Assembly (NCBI RefSeq): GCF_004379255.2
Contig: NC_056035.1
Span: 28,659,208 to 28,723,207, forward strand
Direction: 5' to 3'
DNA: 64,000 bases
DNA from: Salvia splendens
Lineage: Eukaryota; Streptophyta; Magnoliopsida; Lamiales; Lamiaceae
Below the pieces are notes generated by a model, which was not told the DNA's origin, made no database searches, and saw nothing but the letters and a program-made list of their open reading frames with translations. The position numbers and the translations under genes were made by a program. Shown piece after piece: positions 10,530 to 23,256 of this stretch (position 1 is the stretch's first letter; each line of letters begins with the position of its first letter).

Positions 10530-11821
10530 TATATGAGATGCTCGAGAGAAGTATCTATACTCTTCCATCCGCAATTAGGAGTCCCATTTAATTTCAATAT
10601 AGATTTAAAGAAATGTCACAGCCGCCCTTACTAAGGATCGTAAAGACGGGGAACTCGTGATTAGGGGAGGAACTAAGAAGCGGGAAAGAAATGAGGGAAG
10701 CAATAAAAGACAACAATAAATGACGATATTTAATATGAAACTCAATTAACTTCCAAAAGAATTATTTTAGTCTATCAAATAATTAAGCAGCAGGTAAATG
10801 TCTCGAGGTACTTAATGGTATAGAACTGTATAGAGTAATGTGAAAAACTTTTAGAAAATACTTTCAAACAAGGCAGCGGAAAATAAGTATCTAGGGAGAG
10901 TCATAGGACGACGTCTATGTATGAAGACACGACGCATCCGGGAATTCCTAAGGCTCAACTCAATATCCGCCGCAACATCACTGCTCAACCTGCACATTTT
11001 AAAAGAAATGCAGGGCTGAGTACTTAATATACTCAGCGGGCTCATGCCGAAAACATTTGATAAAAGTTATGTCATCCATACCATAGTGAACTCGAATTTT
11101 ACGTTTAGAAAAGAAATATCATCGAGTATCACAAAAACAGTTTCATAGTCTGCCCAGACAATCAATCTCCCCACTTTCTCAACAATCCAACAATCACATT
11201 ATCTTTCCACAGTACGACGAAAGTGTAGCCACACTATTCGCCCACGAAACCGGCCGACTAGCAAGGACGGCTCCCGATCCTACCGGTGTACACAGCCTAA
11301 TAGGGTTTGCGGCCCTACTCAGACCCGAATTCGTTTCACACATAGCCCTATAGCCTAACGGAGCAAGCTCAAACGAACTAGGCATCTGGCAACAATCTCA
11401 ACATCAAAACAACCATGGCATGACATAACACTTTAAACCACCCTTATAACTCCGTAATCATACTTTTGAAAAAGTAAAAGAGTTTAGTAAAAGAAAGCCC
11501 ACCTCGCTTGCTTATACACACAATTCACAACTTTAATGCAACCCTTGCTCTTTGTACCCACGTACGCACAACAACCCTTGTCAACACCATAACACAATCA
11601 GTTTTTCCATCAACACATTTATCATGCATGCCCTATCGTTCCTTTCATCGTTTTCTTATATTGTCCATCCCAAACGTTCACCAACATAAACGAAACGAAC
11701 ACTCTAGCATACATCAACGTGCAACACATAATCACATCATAGGATACGTTCCTTATCCACACATGTATCATGTAATGCATTCAAAGCTTGTCAACAAAGC
11801 TTATTTCAACAAAACTAGAAT

Positions 11822-12185
11822 CTGGCAGAACAGCGCAGTATTTTTGTAAAAATCATTAAAATTCCATCAGATCTCATATGAAGCTAAAATTTGGTCACCA
11901 CACAGTAGACACATAAAGGTTTGTCCAGTTAAAATTCCACACCAAAATCATATCTTTTGATTGGTCAAAATAAAAACGAAACTCACTGGATGAAACATAA
12001 TTTCTGGCAGGACTGCGCAGTTAAATTGAAAAATTCGTTATAAGTTCGTCCGTCATCAATTGAAGCTGAAATTTTGACACGACACAGAAGACATCTGAAA
12101 CTTCATCCAGTTAAAAAGGTCGAAATAAGATCGTTTGATTAGTCAAAAACTCATCGGAACCTACTGTCTGAACACAACAGTTTTC
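11822..12185. repeat. Two diverged direct repeats (~182 bp) inside solo LTR
   Basis: CTGGCAGAACAGCGCAGT at 11822 and CTGGCAGGACTGCGCAGT at about 12004 each head a unit. Each unit continues with a GAAGCT(A/G)AAAATTT-like block, a CACAGTAGACA or CACAGAAGACA block, a CCAGTTAAAA block and TTTGATT(G/A)GTCAAAA. Confidence 0.65.
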
Positions 12186-12232
12186 ATGCTCAACATTCAC
12201 AAACCCTAGTTTGTCTATCATACATTCACACA

Positions 12233-12287
12233 TACATATTCATGCTTCCAACACATATTCATGCTTCCAACACATATTCATGCTTCA
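12233..12287. repeat. 19-bp tandem repeat, three copies
   Basis: ACATATTCATGCTTCCAAC is repeated about three times in a row within the solo LTR; the last copy is degenerate. Confidence 0.8.
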
Positions 12288-13661
12288 AAACGAGATTACA
12301 ACCATGCTTTCATAATCACACATAACATTCACCAATGATTCAACCACACACTTACACACACACAAACATACACGCACACACATAAACATCCTTGTGCAAC
12401 CATCCTTCCCAGCAAAATAATTCTTAGATTTACGATTCTCCACTCACTATATGCATGAGGGGTTCAAAAATTATGGATTCAATGGAAAGAATGAGAGGGA
12501 TGAATCAAAGTATACCTTTCCCTTGAAAAACAATCGGTAAGAATGACGAATGATACGATTCTTCGATGAATCTTGAGTTTCCAACTCCAAAACGAAGCAA
12601 GAACAAGGAATTGGTGAAGGATTTGTTGAGAGGGAGAAGAAAGGGAGGGAGGCGTGTGGGAGAGGAGAGGGAGAGAGGGAGGAGTGGGTTAGGGTTAGGG
12701 TTTTTTTCAATTTATAGTCTAGGATTAATCACACAATTAAATAAAACAATTAAAATTGTGGGAGAATAAAATAGAGGTCAATGAATAAATCCCACAATTT
12801 AAATGAAAATGGCCGTGTAGTGTGGGGGAAAGGGTTTTCGAAATTATGCTATTTAATTAGCATAGAAATTGATTTGGTATTTACTTGGAGAGAAATATAC
12901 TCACAAATTAGGTAAAAAGATATTGAGCATCCCATAAATAAGGTAACAAAATAATCCAAGAATTCTCCAAGTAGGAGGGGGGGGGGGCGTGTAAAATAGA
13001 GAGTAGTCAAAGGAAATATTTAAATCCACCAATTAAGTAGGAATATGATTTAAATTTGGTAATTTCTTGTGGGAAAGACTCCCATAAAATAGGTAACAAT
13101 TAATTTAATTCCACAAGGAAAATGAAAGGCATATGGGGCGAAAATTATATGGTCTTAAAGATGGAAAGAGTCAAATCCTAATTAAAGTAGGATGTGGAGA
13201 GATTTAATTGGATTTTAATTCAAGGAAGGAAATAAACAAAGTACCAATTAAATCTGCAAAATAATTCCTTCTCCTAAACAATAGGAGATTTTTGAAAATC
13301 CCAAGGAATGGGGCAAGGGTCGAAAATTATGTAGAATAAATTAGGGGTATTTTGGTTTTGGATTTAATTTGGATAAATATCCCAAAATAATTAATTAAAT
13401 CCAAGAAAGAAAATATTATTTCTAATAAGTAAGAGGGCCGAAAATTCCAACAAAAATGGCTAGAACAAATATGCATGATCCCATTTAATTTAATCCACAC
13501 ATTGGAACATAATTCACCCTTATTCCACATATCTCACAACAACTTATTTCACATAACTAACTCAATTACCTAGAACAAATAAATTTCATAAAAGAAATTC
13601 CTATTCAACATCCACATTAATGAAAACAAAAGTCGTAAATTTTTCGGGGTGCTACAAGAAA

Positions 13662-14895
13662 GTAATGAAAAAAAATACTAGTAATGTAAGACCTATATTT
13701 ATATATTTGTTTTATAATAATGTGAGTGAAATAAGTTAGTGGAAAGTGGAGTCTATCTACTATTTATAATAAAAATGAATTAAGACTCTTATTGATAAAT
13801 AAACTGAAATGATTAATCGAATTTTTTAATGGCGAACTGATTAAAATGATAAACTAGAATTCCTAATAATAGACTAAGGAAGTATTTTACAAAGTGTCTG
13901 CTTTAGGAAAACACCAAACATAATATAGAATGTTGTAGTTAGAAAAATAGAAAAGGATGAAAACCTAAACATAATATGAAGTGGTTCGGTGAAAAGAATC
14001 TTCTCCGTCATAATCATAGAATCTATATAAATTTCAGTTTAATGTAATTTTGATCAATAATTTGCAAGAGAGTATCACAATGAACTGTTGATTACTCCAG
14101 TTGAGCATATTCTAAAATTTACCAAGTCCAAAAGAGCATAAATCACATGATCTAGAGCTTAAGAACTGAGAAGTCTAGACACAGGCTCACGCTAGAAAAT
14201 TGATCAGAGGCAAGTGATTGCCTTAATTGTCAAATCTTTTACTCCTTATCTTCCATAGAATAAACCATATTACCTTTATTCCTTACGTCCCATAAAAATA
14301 ACTTATATCATAACTTTTTTCTCCTTTTTTTATCATTTATGGCTCCCACTATTTACTACACAATTTCAACTACTTTTTTCATTCTCATATTTTACCAATT
14401 ATGCGTTACAGCTCATATCAACCCTAAATGGTCTTTTTTTATGGGGCAAAGTGAGTATATTTCGAAGTTACTCGATAGAAACAATGGATGAATGACAATA
14501 ACAGTGAGAATATGGTTTAGATAAACAAGTCAGATTCTTGGCACTTTTTCAAGATTGCTAGTAAGGAATGTTGCATTTTCTTCTATTAGATTGACATTGC
14601 TGGTGTGCTCAACTATTTTAGGATACAGAATTTCTGCAATCGATCATTCCTTTCAGGCATAGAGTTGATTTATCTCAAAATTTTGTATCTTCAGATAATT
14701 ATTAAGATTAAAAGTAATAAGGTCAGTTCCTTTTACTTCAACATTAAAAAACTCTGTACATGCTATAATATGCTATCGATAAACACCTAGACGAGCATTA
14801 GATCACAGTCCGGTTGATCCTTCAGGCTCAGGGGATCACAGTCCGGTCGATACCTTCATCTTCTCCATACATTCAAAATCCAAGACTTCCCACCT
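13662..14895. other. No gene recognised; contains a degenerate MITE
   Basis: 14280-14458 looks like an eroded Stowaway-like MITE (TTACGTCCCATAAAAATAAC at one side, TTTTATGGGGCAAAGTGAG at the other). The rest is AT-rich. The last part adjoins the stop codon of the minus-strand zinc-finger gene and should hold its 3' UTR. Confidence 0.45.
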
Positions 14896-17800
14896 TTAAA
14901 AGATAAAGTCGCTCAGCTGCACGCGTTTCATGTCCCTGACGTTTTTATTCTTTAGAATATAGGCGTTATCTTCTACGTTTGCATTCAAACAGTTCATCCG
15001 ATGCCTGAGAAATCAATATTGTTTTATCAGAACCTGAAAACTCTGAGATAGAACATGTTGGTAACATTAGTAGCAAGCAATTACAAACCACTCAAAGTGA
15101 TCTTCACAGCAGATAGAATTCCCAATGATTGATAGTCCAGCAGGTTTCCTACAAGCAAAATTGCATTTGTTAAATTGAACACTGAAAAAGGATGAATTCC
15201 TTTAAAGATGGCTGGAGAATACAACGAGAGACTCAGAGAAATATCATTTATTTTACAACTCTATCTAAGCTTTTGGGTTAGGCACATATGATCCTGAAAT
15301 GAAGTTGGAGGGAAATATGAAATCAGACATCATAAACATGTTTTTCATTATATCTCTTGCGAGTCAATTCCATGATTCAACAATTTTCTTTTACATTGTG
15401 GGATGACGAATACGATCTGAAACAAGAGGATGAAGGCGACCTTCCCCAGTTTCAGGAAAACTCAAAGCAGATAACGAGTTTATCACAAGGGAACCAATTC
15501 GTGCTGTCAGCCAAGGAAAAAACATTTGTTTCTTGCAAAGAGTGGCAATGGGAAACAAGAAACGAAGGAGCTTATGCAAAACATTTGGTTGGAGCATCAC
15601 TTACCACGTTGCGGAGTACATATCATAGAACTTGTCAAATGCTTTATCAAAACAATAATGACAAGCTAAGAGATCCTTGATACTAGTCACCCGGCAAGTC
15701 GACTTGCAACATTTAACCTGTGATGAAAAGAAGAGTTAATAACTAGTAGCTGTCATCCAAGAAATAAATAAAAGAACAAAAGAAAGAAAGACGAGCAGCA
15801 AAGGAAACACATAGTACAACTAATTTTTCTGTCTAAAATAACCGTGTTCTTTCCATCGTCTTTAGCTTGTAATAACACTATGAGCCATAAACTAACATCT
15901 TCCACAACCATTTTTGTTCTGCAATTTAAGCAGAAAGGTGAATGGTGTTATGGTGATATGAGGCATCAGCTAATTCATACTCCCTCCATCCTTTAAAAGT
16001 AGTAACTTTTGAAACAGCATGGGTTTTAATGCACAATTGGTAAAGTAAGAGAGAGACAGAAAGAAAAAGCGATTGAAGTATTGTTAGTGGAGAAGGATCC
16101 CACCTCATTAAGAAGAAAAAAGTTTCCTAGATTAGAAAGTGCATAATTTTAAGGGACGGACAAAAATGGAAATAGTTGCTAGTTTTAAAGGACAAGGGGA
16201 GTACAACGTTAAATTTCTAAGACCATCAAGTCCTTATTTCTTTTCCGTTCTTCCCATTATATGTGTTCCCATGAAATTACTAGATTCAGTTCCACATATT
16301 CACACCATATTGCACCAATAATGGCAAGAAAAGAAGATGTTGACTAGAAATTTATCAGCAGGTGTTTCTCATTCACTTCACTATAAAACATTAACTTTAT
16401 GTGTACCTCATTTACTTGATAGTTGATAAGATTAGATTATATGCACAAACTCCTCTCAAATCATGCAAATTGTAGTACAATGGTAATATTCTACAACACG
16501 ATTTCCAAAGCAACCAAAAACAGAAATAGATACTCCCTCCGTCCAACAATAAGTGTCACATTTTGCCATTTCGGTCCATCCCACAATAAGAGTTACATTT
16601 TACTTTTACCATAAATGGTAAGTAGGCCTCACATTCCACCAACTTATTCCACTCACATTTTATTATAAAACTAATATATATAAGTGGGACCCATAGTCCA
16701 TTAACTTATTCAACCCACTTTTCTTTACATTTCTTAAAACTCGTGCCCACACCAAATGTGACGTTATTGCGGGACGGAGGTAGAACAAATTAGATTTGCA
16801 TAGCTTCTGATAGATAATTCCCAGGACTCTCACCCCCAGCATGATGGAACTCATCCTCCAAGATACCCAAACTGATTCTCAGCCAAAAATAAAAAAGTAA
16901 AATAAATTCTTACCAGACGGTTAAGTTTATACGAATAAAATTGTTGATGTATTGGATTTTCCGTGATGTGTTCACTCAGATGACCTGCACTGAAAACTCA
17001 AGGTCATCACTCATTCTATTCTCTTCAAGTAACAGATATAGAAAATAATTTGTGGAAGCTGTAAGGATTAAAAAGGCCATCAACCAGTCACATGAGCACC
17101 TAATGATGAGCATGAGTTTTTCTTCTAAATAATTGAAAATATAGCAGATACGGATTCATATTCTCCATATTGATTGATTGTACCATGGGTTAAAATCATT
17201 GAATAATAGCTCGAAGCCTATAACAAAACAATATGCAAGAATGAGGTATGACAGGTAGTAAAATTGGTTTCCATCAATCAGTTTGATTAAAATAAAATGT
17301 CTAAATTTATAAAAAGAAGTGAGAAGCCTATATTAATAGATGACCGAGAGAGTGATGCATTTTCGTTTCTCATAGCAGGTGAAAATATAGGAAAGCAAAA
17401 CTGATGAACATTACCAGAGAGATTAAGATGATATTTGTATATCACCGTACCTAGAGAACCATTGTTAATATTCTTCTACATTCTTCAACTAGTCAAGATG
17501 TATATACTAATATATGAAAAGAAACTTGTTTATCCATCCAGTGCAATAAAGAAATATTAATGCACAACCAAAGGCTTGTGATGAATTAGGAGAAGAGATT
17601 GGAACAAGTAAAAGAGCTTACCAATCACAAAAGTTATTCTTACAGCCTAGACAAGCAGCCAAAGTGGTTGATCCACGACATGTGTTACACCTTGCATTCA
17701 GGAAATTCTTCCCAATTTGGTGGCATCTGCAGATACAGACAGCATGTCATATGTATCATTCAAACTCAAATCTAACTATCTAACAAAATATATAATCAGA

Positions 17801-20800
17801 CAGTTCAGCGTGCTTCTTCATAGACACTGAAAACCAGTGGTTTCTCTATCTATTTCCCTATTCTAGCTAAAATAATCGAGATGCAAGTAGACTTCTCAAG
17901 CCACTTTTTCATTTTATATGATAAATGGTATGATGTGAAGATCTCTGGTCCACAATTGGTGCTCTACTCAGCATCGTATTCGATTTTCAAGCTATGTAAC
18001 AAAAAATATTAAATAAAGTATAATTTCAACAAACATTCCAAACTCAGAAAAATGGACACTAATTGTGGACTGGGAAATTTCATTTCAAATTCATGTACTA
18101 CTAGATTGCATGCGGTCCAGCTTATAAGGTAAGACTTTTCATGCTGACCATTCACCTAGAAATGTGTCAACTTAATCAGATGCCATAGATATTGGCTGAA
18201 GAAAAGGTGTGTTGGGAGTTTGCAACAAGCCCTACTTCACATCCACAAAGTAAGGATTACAGAAGAAATTTTAACAACAGAACATGAGAGCAAATTATGC
18301 ACACAAGGACCTTCTGTACAAATCAAGAAGATCTCTGGATACTTTATTGGATCTGTTTTGTGCCATAGCAACCTGTAAAGAAACAGTCCATGATTAATAA
18401 AATGCTGAACTTAGATCAAACAAAAAGTTACGGTTTCTATCACGAGAAAAGAACTGATTGCATGCCTCTCCTGCTTGACAGGATCCACCAGATGTCAACA
18501 TCAAGCAGTCCTCTGGAAGATGTCCAGGCTTCTTGCACTTCCAACTACAACAGAGAACTCCCCAGTATGAGATCCAGATGCAATAGAAGTTCAACATCCG
18601 AGTCTTGGCGAATCAGATATTAACTGCTTGCAAATTTCACAAAAGTGCATAAATAGCTGATTATACCATTCATAAGTGCAAAGCCCAGATATCTTCTTTG
18701 ACCAGCGATGCCTATCATAATCCCATGTGTCCCCTCCAGATTCAGGCACCTCCAACGTACATCGACGTGTAGATAATGGTGCAACTTGGAGTTGCTCACT
18801 TTGGGGGCCCTGGAAGTAGGTTTTAAGTCAAAACTCGAATGGAAGATAATGAATCAAAATAATATGTGTATTGTTAGACCAAGAGAAAGAAGAACCTTTT
18901 GGAACTTAATCTTCTGAAGAAGTTGAGCTTTGCACTCTATGCTGCATATATCGTCATCAGTCTACAATGACAATAGGTCACAAACTTAATCAGGTACTAA
19001 AAGTTATTCCTAGAGGGCACAGAAGCAAAGTAAATCCTAGATGCCTCACCTCATTGCATATGTACTCCCCATAATTTCCACATATAACGCATACAGGTTC
19101 TCCTGGAGCAGGATACCTCTGTTCATATTGTGTCTTGATATGATCAGCTTCCTCTGTGCTAGCTAAGAAAGTCAGAGATCAATAACTTAGCGGTCCACAT
19201 AAGAGATCAATAACTCATTATTAGGAATACTGCAATGATTTTGTCCCCATATGCACAAGTTTTAGCAGGAAATAATATATCCTGCAGCACTCATTATGAG
19301 AAACACCAGCAGATTATATGTGTATCTAATAGTCATTTAGAGGTCTCTAGGATTCAGGTTTCACCAATTCCATTGCACAGTACATTCACTTGCTCAACCA
19401 CTAAAGCAAAATAAATTGTTTCCTTGCCATCAAAAGAACTTCTGCATATATAATCAGCAGCAAAATTGATCTCCTTATGGTCTACACATCTTATCACCTC
19501 AGGATACAGCATATTAACCATCAGCTCCCTAGAGGATTGTCCTGAAATTTGGAGATCTAAATTTCAAGGGAAAGGCATTCATGTGACTGAATTGGTAAAG
19601 AACAGTGATAATTTTAATGAGAAATTCCTTCTGGTGATGCTGGTATATTTCAGGTTTAGCATTATCACTAAGCTGCATTCCGATCTACATCTTTTATTCC
19701 ATATCAGGTTCATCATGTAGTTCAACACTGTTAAATCTGTTTAGGATTTGCTTCTAACCAGAAACTGGAAAGTACTTCATTTCGCTGCTAGGATTGGAGG
19801 GCTCTTCCGAAACACTTGAAGTATCTCGGTCCTCTCCACAATCAGAAGAACTACTTTCATCGCCTGCACATTAGAACATTCCTTATAAAGATTATAATAC
19901 ATGTTTTTAAGTTGCAAAAATGCAAGTGCCCCTATACAAATAAGAGGAAGCTACTAACTTAAAGTATGTGTAAGAGGAAGCTACTATACAAGTGCCCCTA
20001 TACAAATAAGAGGAAGCTACTAACTTAAAGTATGTGTAATAAAAGAAATAATACTCCTACAAATTTCTTAGTAATAGTTAGAATGTTGTTAACAAGTTCT
20101 AGAAAAATTCACATGTCAAACAAAACATCATACTGGTGCAAACCGGATTTTCAGGATCCATTACACCACTTTATCATAAATCAGGCAGAATCCTAAAGCC
20201 AACATTGCATACTGTTCATGGCATGCATAACCCTAATTCAGGGAAACTTAGCTACCTCAACCAAATTCAGTCGGAAAGCAAATCAAAGATATCATGCAGA
20301 GCTTTATGTTGCTAACTAGGTGATCTAGTGGTTCTTGCTCTCACGGAACTATGGAATGGAAGTGGGAAGATAGCCAATATATTTTATTACTCTGGTAAGC
20401 CCAGCAAAGGGACCCCGATTAAGATATTTAGCATCATATGTAGAAATCAGACTCTCAATTGGAATGCACAAACTTACTCTCATACCCCACCAACTTTAAA
20501 GCTGAGCTTGAATTTTCCTGTAAAGACAAAATCTCATCAATTTGCATAATTAGAACCAAACAGAAGAAAAAGGATACACAAAATCAGCAGAAGTGAAATA
20601 GACAGCTGACATCACCAGCACATCAGCAGTTAACTGTTGGTAAGGTTGGGAAGCATTAGCTTCGTTCCTGTTCATCCAGAAGTAATTAATTTAATAGCAA
20701 ATTTACACAAAATTAAACAACCAAAATGAAAGATTTATCACAATCAACACAACAAGCAGCATTTTCATGAACAAACAATTCATTCATGAGGTCAAGTTGG

Positions 20801-21154
20801 TAGCAAAATTAACTAAAAAAATTGACCTCCGTTTTTCAATATACTCATGGTGGGACATGGGGCCATCATGTTCTTTCACAACAATTGAGTGATGAGGCGG
20901 CGGCTCCTCACGCCGTCGCTTTCTTTTCGGAGTGGTGAGTGGCTCTTCCAAAGGAGTATGGCCGGTGACAATGTTGTAAGCTGAAAATTGAAGAACAATC
21001 GATGAATTGAGACAACCAACAATGAAAGAAATAGACGATGGTGAAGGTTGTGGAATTGGGAGTTACAATTGAGATTTTGAAGGACGGAATTCAGGTTTAA
21101 TTTCTTGTTGTATGTATATGAGGGATTCTTGTAGAAATTCGACGGAGTCGCCAT
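14896..21154 (-). CDS. HIT-like plus CCHC zinc-finger protein, 15 exons
   Basis: I assembled 15 exons by hand on the minus strand: 21154-21067, 20980-20827, 20667-20616, 20517-20478, 19863-19759, 19162-19050, 18961-18896, 18809-18667, 18544-18455, 18352-18311, 17726-17622, 16989-16914, 15717-15605, 15148-15089, 15004-14896. All introns are GT-AG, phases agree throughout, and the sum is 1356 nt, i.e. 451 residues ending QLSDFIF. Visible parts: a basic Lys/Arg patch near residue 55; an acidic Ser-rich segment ([14 protein letters not shown]) near 111; a HIT-type finger ([12 protein letters not shown], then DDDICSIEC) at about 165-200; a CCHC knuckle ([14 protein letters not shown]) near 254; and further Cys/His pairs ([34 protein letters not shown]) to the C-terminus. 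The finger combination suggests a nuclear nucleic-acid-binding role; no function is assigned. The exon 9/10 junction is the least certain. Confidence 0.82.
15980..16201. mobile_element. Stowaway-like MITE in intron 12 of zinc-finger gene
   Basis: Begins CTCCCTCCATCCTTTAAAAG, ends GGACAAGGGGAG and has TA at both edges. An internal AAGGGACGGAC near 16151 suggests a second, older right end. It lies between the exons at 15717 and 16914. Confidence 0.7.
16533..16780. mobile_element. Stowaway-like MITE in intron 12 of zinc-finger gene
   Basis: Begins CTCCCTCCGTCCAACAATAA, ends TTATTGCGGGACGGAGG and is flanked by TA (16531-16532 and 16781-16782). It is 248 bp, the same subfamily as 27735-27986. It is the second MITE in the same intron. 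Confidence 0.8.
19922..20040. repeat. 66-bp tandem duplication in intron 4
   Basis: CAAGTGCCCCTATACAAATA...AAAGTATGTGTAA occurs at 19923 and again 66 bp on, essentially identical. It lies in the intron between the exons at 19863 and 20478, so it does not affect coding. Confidence 0.85.
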
Positions 21155-21472
21155 TGATCCCACGCACCAACAGCTTCACAATCGGAAGAACAATTAATTA
21201 CTCTATTATGCTAACAAAATGATACACTAATTAATAAAATATAGACTTAGTTTTATTCAAGGGCTCCATTAACAATACTCTAATTAATTTTTATTTCTGG
21301 GTGAGGAAGTATTAATTTAATTTAAATATTTTTACTAGCACATAAAAAATTAAAGAATATTTTAGAATAAGAAAAGAAAATATTAAAAATAGCAGAAATT
21401 CAACCAGATCGCGCAACCCTAATTTGATTTCTTTACAGCAACGATTTTCCTTTCTAATTCCCTTGTGCGATC
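21155..21472. promoter_or_regulatory. Shared bidirectional promoter region
   Basis: Only 318 bp separate the two divergent start codons of the zinc-finger gene (minus) and the LENG1-like gene (plus). The middle is very A/T-rich with no transposon. Both promoters and both 5' UTRs must fit here, so some sharing of control elements is likely. No TATA box can be assigned confidently. Confidence 0.6.
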
Positions 21473-22192
21473 ATGGGTGGTCACGGTGGATTGAACATCC
21501 TCCCGCAGAAGAAGTGGAATGTCTACAACTTCGATAATCGGGAGAAGGTCCGCCTCGACGAGGAAGCCGCCGCCAAGGAGGAACAGCTCAAGCGCGAGCA
21601 ATCTCGCCGCCGCGACACCGAGCTTCGCCTCGAGAAGCTCCGTCAGGCTCGTGGCCTACCCACCCAACATCCACCCGAATCCGACCAAAAACCCTCAATC
21701 GAAACTGCGCCTCCGCCTGCTGCTGCTGTATCTGTTGCCGAGCCCTTGAATTCGTCGGCGTCTGATTCAATGCACATTAATTTGTTCGAAGGAATCAGGA
21801 TTTTCGACCCGATCAAGCCCGGCGACGAGAAGAGAAGTGAAAAGAGGAGCCGATTTGCGAGGGATGATGACAAGAATAAGAGGATGAAGAAGGAGGAGGT
21901 TAGGGTTGTGGGGCCGGAGGATGAGAATCTTAAATTTGGGTACGGAGTTGCTGGGAAAGGCGTGAAATTGCCGTGGTATATGGCGAAGCGGGTCGCTGAC
22001 GGGGACAGCGACGATGATGATGAAGAACAGAGGCGTAAGGAGAAGAAGAGGAGCTCTGGTGGTGGTAAAAAGACAATTGAGGAGTTGAGGGAGGAGAGGA
22101 TGAATAGAGAGAGGAAGGAGAAGGAGAGAGAAAGGGCTTTGTTGATGATGAAGCATAAGAAAGATGGGGGTTTTTCTTCCCGGAGGAGATGA
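21473..22192 (+). CDS. LENG1 / Cir_N-domain nuclear protein
   Basis: An uninterrupted single exon of 239 residues begins MGGHGGLNILPQKKWNVYN. NILPQKKWNVYN followed by a long charged helix (about residues 20-60, rich in Glu, Lys and Arg) is the Cir_N domain found in CBF1-interacting corepressor CIR and leukocyte receptor cluster member 1 (LENG1). The middle is Pro/Ser/Ala-rich. A second conserved block (GYGVAGKGVKLPWYMAKR) lies near residue 155, and the tail is highly basic (KEKERERALLMMKHKKDGGF). Overall length is close to animal LENG1. The family is linked to RNA processing or co-repression; the plant role is not known to me. It is divergently paired with the zinc-finger gene. The start is fixed by the conserved MGGHGGLNILP. 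Confidence 0.88.
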   Translation: MGGHGGLNILPQKKWNVYNFDNREKVRLDEEAAAKEEQLKREQSRRRDTELRLEKLRQARGLPTQHPPESDQKPSIETAPPPAAAVSVAEPLNSSASDSMHINLFEGIRIFDPIKPGDEKRSEKRSRFARDDDKNKRMKKEEVRVVGPEDENLKFGYGVAGKGVKLPWYMAKRVADGDSDDDDEEQRRKEKKRSSGGGKKTIEELREERMNRERKEKERERALLMMKHKKDGGFSSRRR

Positions 22193-23256
22193 GGTAGTTT
22201 CTTGGAAATTTGATTTAGCAAAGTATCGAATTTTCTACTTCCATTTTAGCATTTGAATGTTGTTTTCAGTAGCAAGATTTTAGAATCTGATTGGTGGAGA
22301 TGCATTAAGTAGAATGCCTAATTTGTTAATTCGTCAGGTGCAAGCATGCCGTTCTTGATCATAAACCACTCTATTTGAATACTACGACTTAAGGACTATG
22401 TTTGTATGCCGAGTGATTGAGAAGCGTATATGCCATGGTGTTGATACGTTGTGTAGCATAGTTTAACTGGCATGGTTTGTTTGAACAACTACTGATTTTG
22501 GAATGAAGGAACGGTCTGTTTTCTCGTTGCAGATTGTTGGTGTCATATGGTAGGATTGATCAACAGATAACAGTTGCTTAGGAACTTTCATGGATACTAA
22601 AACAAGTGGAATCAATTCATCTATTCCTCTCTCTCTCTGAGATATTAGTAATGTGAATAGAGTCGATCACTTTCTCATATAGTCCGTGCTCTAGTGTCAG
22701 AAGTTTTGGCTTTTAGATCAAAACTAGAAGCTTTACCCCTATGTTTGGATTCTGTAAAGACTTTGCATTATGTAAATATTCAATTCTGGAGCAGTGTCTG
22801 GTGTTATTGTGTTATGGTTTTTGTGTTTTTATTTCCTTGTGAATTTTGTCTATGTGATTTCGAGCTGAGCAGCATTTGTGTTGTAGTAGGTGTTTGATTT
22901 CTTATTTGGGTTACACTTTTTAAATATTTACATCAATTATTTATACTAGAACATTAGTAGTAATATACTTCCAAGAATTTCAACACATCAAGTAATTCCT
23001 ACAAGTGAATGCTTATTACTATAGAGATGCTGGTAATTTGGTTACAAATGTATACAATCTTACATAAACGTAACAGCTCTAATCCCTTTAAAAATAATTA
23101 TCAGGGTAGACAAACTACCAGCTGCTTATAATTAATTTGGTTACTGTTAATTACTAAAGTTGGTTATTGGTTTATTGTGTGTAACATGCAATCAATATCT
23201 GGCCGAAAGAGTATGGATGTAATCTATGCTGCTTAATCCTTTTCATTAATCCATTA
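22193..23256. other. 3' flank of LENG1-like gene; no further gene
   Basis: The first few hundred bases are probably 3' UTR. A small frame (22694-22897) has a hydrophobic, Cys-rich composition and no recognisable domain. Confidence 0.45.

Larger units (their letters stand above)
10614..13656 (-). mobile_element. Solo LTR, 3.0 kb, of a long-LTR retrotransposon
   Basis: On the minus strand the block begins TGTAGCACCCCGAAAA and ends CGGCTGTGACA, and it is flanked by AGAAA on both sides (10609-10613 and 13657-13661). No internal gag-pol is attached, which is the signature of LTR-LTR recombination. A TATA-like TATAAA (minus strand, near 12711-12716) sits about 950 bp from the 5' end, where a U3 promoter is expected. 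Orientation is set by comparison with the plus-strand relative at 49101-54211: both share an ACGAATTCGG/CCGCAAA block, a TACTCAGCCCTGCA block and a TGTGCAGGTT block in the same order. The lineage is not determined from an LTR alone. Confidence 0.85.

Noticed and set aside
12640..12720. Telomere-like GGGTTAGGGTTAGGG run
   Set aside because: Only about two units, located at the start of the transcribed part of the solo LTR; not an interstitial telomere.
21643..22221. Long minus-strand frame (192 residues) opposite the LENG1-like gene
   Set aside because: Shadow of the purine-rich coding strand; hydrophobic low-complexity peptide with no domain.
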